Assembly (NCBI RefSeq): GCF_030272615.1
Contig: NC_081414.1
Location: 809,509,069-809,573,068, forward strand
From: Cryptomeria japonica
Taxonomy: Eukaryota > Streptophyta > Pinopsida > Cupressales > Cupressaceae
DNA length: 64,000 bases
Direction of reading: 5' to 3'
This document shows, piece after piece, positions 58,883 through 64,000 of the stretch; positions within the stretch are counted from its first letter, which is position 1; each line of letters starts with the position of its first letter. A program made the translations under genes and the position numbers. The notes under the pieces are model-generated. The model was given only the letters and a program-made list of their open reading frames with translations. It did no database searches and had not been told where the DNA came from.

Positions 58883-60926
58883 ATGAAATTCGCTCAAGAT
58901 CCTCTCCAGGGACAGGCCCTACAATAAAATTCGCTCAAGACCCTTTGGAAGGGTCAGGAGCGAAATTTGCATTTTAGGACAAAATCTTCACATTTTGTGA
59001 CCACAACTTTCTCAAATGCATGTCTAAGGATGCCTTTAATCTCAATCAACACTAGGTTTGATGCAAAATTGGGAGCAAAATAGAGGTTTTAAGGATTTCG
59101 CTCTGGACCCTTTGGAAGGGTCAAGAGCGAAATTCTTCCTTAGGCTCAAATTCTATCATTTCCTTACTCCAAGTTGCCTCCCAAGACAAGCACATGCTAG
59201 CCTTCTCTCCACCGAGGCTTAGGAATCCATCTCTTAATCTCAATCATGGGCAAATTAGGTGATTTTGGGAATTTCGCTCTGGACCCTTTGGAAGGGTCAG
59301 GAGCGAAATTCTTGATTTGCTTGTTTTCCTTCACCTATATTCATTCTTCATACCTTGCTTTCCTTTGACTCTCAACTTTGGATCCCCCTCTCACGAAGAC
59401 AACACTTGTTTGACCTCAAAATGGCTTGAAAGGAGAATTTTGCTAAAAATCATGGCCAGGGACAGGACCTATTTAGGATTTCGCTTTGGACCCTTTGGAA
59501 GGGTCAGGAGCGAAATTCAAGTTCTAGCTTGGAATGTTCATCATTGGTGGCCATGAGTCATTTAAAGGCATGCCTAGGGGCATCTTCAATCTTAATTCAC
59601 CCTGATCCACACTTGGCTTGACACAAAATTGAGAGGAAAAGGAGAGAATGAGAATTTCGCTATGGACCCTTTGGAAGGGTTAGGAGCGAAATTCACATTT
59701 TGAGCTCATTTCTTCATTTTTTCAACTCCAATCCACCTCAAAAGGCAAGGACACATCACTTCACTTATATCCACGTCATAAGAACCAAGGTCTTGACCTC
59801 ATCTAAGGGGGAAATAGGTGTTTTCAAGAATTTCGCTCTGGACCCTTTGGAAGGGTTAGGAGCGAAATTCAAGTTTTAGGACAAAATCCTTCACTCCTTT
59901 ACATCCCATCACTTCAAAGGCAAACACATGTTAATCCACTTCCAAATATGCCCAAGGAACTAAAATATTGGCCTAAACAAGGAAGAAAATGAGGTTGATG
60001 GAGAATTTCGCTCTGGACCCTTTGGAAGGGTCAGGAGCGAAATTCCCAATCTTGGACAAAATCCTCACTTTTCAATGCTTTCATTCTATTCCTAAGGCGA
60101 GAACATGTCCATTTACCCCTACTATGTCCAAGGAACAAGGCTTTTAGTCTAAACAAGGAAGAAAATGAAGTTTATGGAGAGTTTCGCTTTGGACCCTTTG
60201 GAAGGGTCAGGAGCGAAATTTCCATTCTAGGTTGATTTTCACCATTTCATCGCCTCAAACCTTCTTTCAAAGGCTAGAACACCTCAAGGTCACTCCAACT
60301 GTGCCTTAGAAGTCCAAAACTTGGCCATGACAAGGAAAAAAATGAAGGTTATGTGAATTTCACTCTGGACCCTTTGGAATGGTCAGGAGCAAAATTCTTA
60401 CTTGGGCTCATTTCTCACCTTTTTCCTCCCTTCCTTGGCTTGAATATAACTTCTTAGGCCTCATTCCATCATGATCGAGTGAATTTTCTCCTCAAGTTGG
60501 CATCTAGTTCAAGATTTTGTGAAGAAATAGGGTCTTATATGAATTTCGCTCTGGACTCTTTGGAAGGGTCAAGAGCGAAATTTGCATTTTGGGTTGATTT
60601 CTGACTCCATTTCCCACATTTCTTCATTTAAACAAGTGAATTGCCTTCAATAATACTTGGGACATGGATTAGTTCATGGCTTTGGGCAATGTAGAGTGTC
60701 TTATAGAGGAATTCGCTCTGGACCCTTTGGAAGGGTCAGGAGCGAAATTCCTATTCTAGGCTCAATTCACCTTGGATTTGACTTGACTTTGCCTTAGACT
60801 TGATCCTAGATCCATTTCCTTCCATATTTTTGCAAATTTGCTCAACCATTTAATGACTTAGGTGAAATATTAGGTCCTTTCTGAAATTTCGCTCTGGACC
60901 CTTTGGAAGGGTCAAGAGCGAAATTT
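58883..60926 (+). repeat. ~175-bp tandem array with a conserved 43-bp hairpin
   Basis: Twelve hairpin cores start near 58926, 59094, 59269, 59477, 59652, 59828, 60003, 60179, 60355, 60541, 60709 and 60883. Each is about 43 bp: arm GAATTTCGCTC, two bases, arm GACCCTT, loop TGG, arm AAGGGTC, two bases, arm GAGCGAAATTC. The arms are complementary (11 + 7 bp, one 2x2 internal loop). Cores differ by at most a few bases, while the ~130-bp spacers are only loosely similar (AAACAAGGAAGAAAATGA.., GGACAAAATCCT.. recur). Two degenerate half-cores with CCAGGGACAGG lie near 58885 and 59432, just before units 1 and 4. No coding. Confidence 0.92.
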
Positions 60927-60952
60927 GACATTTTAGCCTCTCCATCAGGATT

Positions 60953-61026
60953 CATATATGGAATATAACATTTAAGTATAAGTATCTTTCTTCTTTCTTA
61001 TACTTTAAGTTATATTCCATATATAT
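60953..61026. repeat. Fold-back F4
   Basis: ATATATGGAATATAAC..AGTATAAG / CTTATACTTTAAG..GTTATATTCCATATAT, ~30-bp arms around a 14-bp T/C-rich loop. Matches F1 at 5957. Confidence 0.85.
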
Positions 61027-61175
61027 TGTCAAGATGTTTGAGAGTGGTTTCGGACCTCCACGAGTTATAATGCAAAATCTAGTTTTTGGAGGATTTTTCA
61101 ATTTTCCAGACTTTGTCAAATTTCAGGATCAGGATGACATTCCAGACTTAGCCAAATCTCAGGACATCATTCCAG
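61027..61175 (+). repeat. Segment shared with element A (6045-6175)
   Basis: ATGTTTGAGAG.GGTTTC..ACCTC, AGTTATAATGC.AAATCTAG, TTTTTGGA.GAT and GTCAAATTTCAGG occur in the same order here and at 6050-6150, immediately after a fold-back in both places. Here the CCAGACTT..GCCAAATCTCAGGAC phrase is then repeated. Confidence 0.75.
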
Positions 61176-61489
61176 ACTTCTCAAGGCGAATTCGCTCTGT
61201 CCTTGATGTAAGGGATGGGACCTAGGAGGACATTATGCATTCAACCAAGGTTTGATTTAGCAACTTGAAGTGCGACCGGATAGTACACAAAAAACACCTT
61301 AGGAATGATCTAAATAACCCCTAATCACTCAATTGACCTGACCTCTTGAGGAGATCCACCTGACTCAATCCCTTTTACTTAAGCAGAGCCTACTATCTTA
61401 GTGATCCCTCTGGCAATACTCAAAATGCAAAGGCTAATAGACAAGAACCTAAAAGACCTAGAAAACTAACCCTAGAAAGCAAAAGGTAG
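61176..61489. other. Unassigned DNA between the array region and the LINE
   Basis: About 310 bp without gene or repeat recognised; may be the remainder of element C. Confidence 0.4.
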
Positions 61490-61882
61490 GGGCCCCCATT
61501 TGCAATGGGGCGATGTGTGAATACGTCACAACAGGACGTAGACGTGGTGCCTAGCGAAGGGGTCGACCCTCGCATGTGGAGGAGGTGGTAAGGCCTCCTC
61601 CACGCGAGTAAGCCCTATCCTTCCCCTATTGTTTATGTTCTTTTCTGCATTTATTTATGCCTGTGGTTGTGCATGTCGTCCGTCCAGGAGCACGTGCGTA
61701 CATTTATGATCCTCCATGGGCGATTCCTCTGGAGGTTTGGTATTAAATGCCGAGCGCTCGAATCCATTCATGAATGTGGCCGATGGTTCTAACGGGAAAT
61801 CATTCAAGGATGCCCTAGTCGACTCGGCCTTCTTTGTTTCCTTGAGAAGCAAAGTTTAACCTAGTGAGTTCTTCAGACTGAG

Positions 61883-62648
61883 TATGATGGCAATGGGAGC
61901 AGAGGAGGTAAGTGCCCTAGCTCTCACCTACCTACTTTGTCTATCATTCCCAATGATTCTATGGTTAAAGCTATTGATTTGGAAAGAAATAGGTTAAAAG
62001 ATATAGCCATTTTTCTAGCAGTCATGAATGTGGCAAACTGCCCGGCTAGGAAATTTCTTGATGAATGGATTAAAAATGTATGGGTTAAAAGTTTAGGTTT
62101 TCATACATCTTTCTGTCGTATGATACAAAGGGGTTTATTTGTTATCTTTTTTAGGGAGGCTAAATCCCAAGCGGCAGTTGTGCAAAAACAATTTTGGGGG
62201 ATTGGTAACTATACCTTTAGAGCCCTAAATTGGACCCATGATGCGGTTAATGATGAAATTCTCGTGCTCTCATGCCCTAGGTGGATAGAGATAAAGGATC
62301 TTCCTCCTATATTGTGGAATTTCATTCCATAAATTCTCGAGCCAATTGGTAGAGCGATTAGGGTTGATAACCCTCCCAACCTTGTGCCTAATTTAGATGC
62401 TCGTGTTTTGGTGTCTGTCGACAAGTGGGGATGTTGAAAGAGAGGTTGATTACTCAGTGGAGGACAATAATAGTGTTGGGGATCCTTCCATGGCTGCTAA
62501 CAAAGGATTAACCACCCGACCTAGGCATAAGAGAGGGAGGCCTAAAGGCTCCAAAGGGAAAATTTCCCCCCTCCCTAAGAAGGTTGATGCTAAGGCAGAG
62601 TTCCCCAAATGTTTTAGCAATTTTAGGACTGCCAAGAGCTCTGAATAA
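61883..62648 (+). pseudogene. LINE ORF1 remnant (DUF4283-like, AT-hook-like tail)
   Basis: RNA-binding ORF1 protein of a plant LINE. The frame entering at about 61883 has no ATG upstream of 61958; recognisable sequence starts LSIIPNDSMVKAIDLERNRLK and includes NCPARKFLDEWIKNVW, GLFVIFFREAKSQAAV and LSCPRWIEIKDLPPILWNFIP. It stops at TAA (62330-62332) where the protein should continue with ILEPIGRAIRVDN; this runs on in the same frame after the stop. A later shift leads to 62397-62648, whose tail KRGRPKGSKGK resembles an AT-hook. No CCHC knuckle seen. Confidence 0.75.
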
Positions 62649-62668
62649 ATCTATTGTTCATGATCATG

Positions 62669-64000
62669 AAGTGCATCTCTTGGAATATTAGGGGGCTTAA
62701 ATCCTCAGACAGGAAACATGTGGTAAAGAGATTTCTCAATCAACATAGGGATGCAAACATTGTGATGCTTCAAGAAGTTAAAGCAGTTAACTTTACTTTA
62801 GAAGTAAACTTGAACTTTATCTGGAAAGATGCTTGTCAAATCACCACCAAACATGAGAAAGGCAAAGGGGGTACTATACTGCTTATCAATGCTAAATGGA
62901 AGGAGGCTATCATTGAATCTGGTCACTCGCCATGCAATAGAGTCGCATGGGCTACACTTAATCTAGGTAACACCAAAATTGGAGTCTATTCGATATATGC
63001 CTCCAATTATTATAGAGAGAGAGCAGTTATGTGGCAGTCGATTAGCTCTCTTCCAAACATCCCTTGGATTATTGAGGGGATTTTAATATGATTGAATGCC
63101 TTGAGGATAAGGTAGGAGGTGTTAACATGGATTGGAAAGGGAGAGAAAACTTGCATTGGGGCAGGATGAAGAGTAAGAAGAGGCTCTTTGATCCCTTAGA
63201 AGGTCCGAGAAAGGATTACAAGGGGATCTGGTTTACCTGGTGTAACTTTCAGAAGGGCCATAGAAGAATTTATTGCAAACTTGATAGGTTCTATGCCAAT
63301 AAGGACCATTTCTCTTTCATAAAAAATGATAAGGGTGTCTCTATTAATGTTTGTTCATTCTCTCTCTCTCTGACCATCACCCAATTGTCTCTCGGATCTA
63401 CTTAACAGACAGGGTTCCTATTAAGATTATAAAGCAAGACAAGTTCATTCTAAACACCAAATTGTTGGAGGACCAAGATGTGCTTACTGCTGTGTACATG
63501 ATTAGGCAGATCAACAAATGGAGCAATGGCCCTAATTCAAGCATTGATAGATGGAATAGGAATGTTAGCAGTTGGCAAATCTACTCAGTACACTTGGTAG
63601 GAAGAAAGCTAAGGACAACATGAGTATTGAGAAGAAGTTGATTGATGCTCTCCAGAAGATAGAGGATTTGGCCCAAAGAGATCCTTTCAATATCATTTAT
63701 ACTCAAGCAATGGCCCAATCCAAAGATAGGCTTAGAAACCTGCAACAAATCAAAATTGAAGGTGCCAAAAACAGGGCAAGATTGGATTGGTTGAAGCAAG
63801 GTGACAAAGGCTCTAAATTCTTTTTTAATATGTTAAAGCAAAAGGAATGCAGGGAGAGGATATATAGACTGTGGGTTGATGGAAGGGAGATCATGGATAT
63901 TGAAGGGATTAAGAATGAGTTTCTACTTTTTTATAAAGGATTTTTTGCCTCTAAAGATAGCCCTACCTCCACTTCTCTTAGGGAGTTTTGCAAGAGTTTG
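62669..64000 (+). pseudogene. LINE ORF2 remnant: AP-endonuclease-like domain, start of RT region
   Basis: ORF2 nicks target DNA and reverse-transcribes the element RNA. From MKCISWNIRGLKSSDRK (62669; Asn of the WNIRG motif) it runs to MLQEVKA (Glu) and GVYSIYASNYY. A one-base frameshift at about 63078 breaks the frame exactly at the GDFN motif. It resumes with MIECLEDKVGG and WFTWCNFQKGHRRIYCKLDR, shifts again in a (TC)n run at 63358-63372 before the SDHHPIV motif (catalytic His), and again near 63590. The linker region ending RARLDWLKQGDKGSKFFF leads to 64000. Four broken frames make it inactive. Confidence 0.8.

Larger units (their letters stand above)
61490..64000 (+). mobile_element. LINE (L1-type, plant), 5' end and part of ORF2; runs off window
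   Basis: A G/C-richer leader (61490-61880) is followed by ORF1 and ORF2 remnants in the usual order. The leader has an inverted repeat around GGAGGAGG..CCTCCTCC (61576-61600). ORF2 starts 14 bases after ORF1. The element continues past 64000, where the reverse transcriptase would begin. The 5' border is estimated from composition. Confidence 0.8.

Noticed and set aside
58883-60926. CRISPR array
   Set aside because: Regular repeats with differing spacers, but the spacers are ~130 bp and share similarity, the repeat is a long hairpin, and the host is a plant. Treated as a tandem array with a conserved hairpin.

Overview
The window is nuclear DNA of a seed plant with a large, repeat-swollen genome. 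Spliced MLO-family and GDSL-lipase exons, plant-type LTR retrotransposons nested in one another, and plant-type LINEs with a DUF4283-like first ORF all point there. The style of the retroelements would suit a conifer or other gymnosperm, but that is inference. Only one nearly complete host gene is present, an MLO-like gene at 46794-51618 (+). A second MLO copy enters from the left edge, with only its last two exons inside (64-629, +). The rest is repeats, relics and intergenic DNA.

Layout. 1-4150: end of MLO copy 1 and two diverged copies of the sequence that follows MLO. 4108-25024: nested insertions. A LINE-like retroposon (17-bp target-site duplication, TSD) was split by LTR element A (4151-23584, TSD GGTAT), which was split by LTR element B (10485-18772, minus strand, TSD AACAC). 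25025-26000: the duplicated flank resumes and ends in a GDSL-lipase relic. 26000-29275: an unknown ORF and a copia-type LTR with primer-binding site (PBS). 29485-30760: pyrimidine/purine inverted repeat and GA tracts. 31310-38060: an old LTR related to that of B, carrying a solo LTR (32447-36850, TSD AATTT), which carries a small complete LTR element (32943-36271, TSD TCCTT). 38400-45955: LINE relics, including two short elements with ORF1 but no ORF2. 46794-51618: MLO copy 2. 51619-53400: third flank copy and second GDSL relic. 53400-57340: mostly unassigned. 57347-58848: probable LTR. 58883-60926: an array of conserved hairpins at about 175-bp period. 61490-64000: a LINE running off the right edge.

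How it fits together. The MLO-to-GDSL segment was duplicated in tandem, and retroelements then spread the copies about 50 kb apart. MLO copy 1 keeps the calmodulin-binding helix. Copy 2 has lost it through an in-frame 23-codon deletion and also appears to have a frame break between exons 7 and 8. None of the LTR elements shows a reverse transcriptase, so all look non-autonomous.

The least explained structures are two short-motif arrays. One is the ~175-bp hairpin array at 58.9-60.9 kb. The other is a pair of arrays inside element A with an exact 21-bp phase (motif TAGCGCAT). The hairpin array and the first 21-bp array are each followed, in the same orientation, by a related fold-back sequence and a shared ~130-bp segment. 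All alignments and counts were made by eye.
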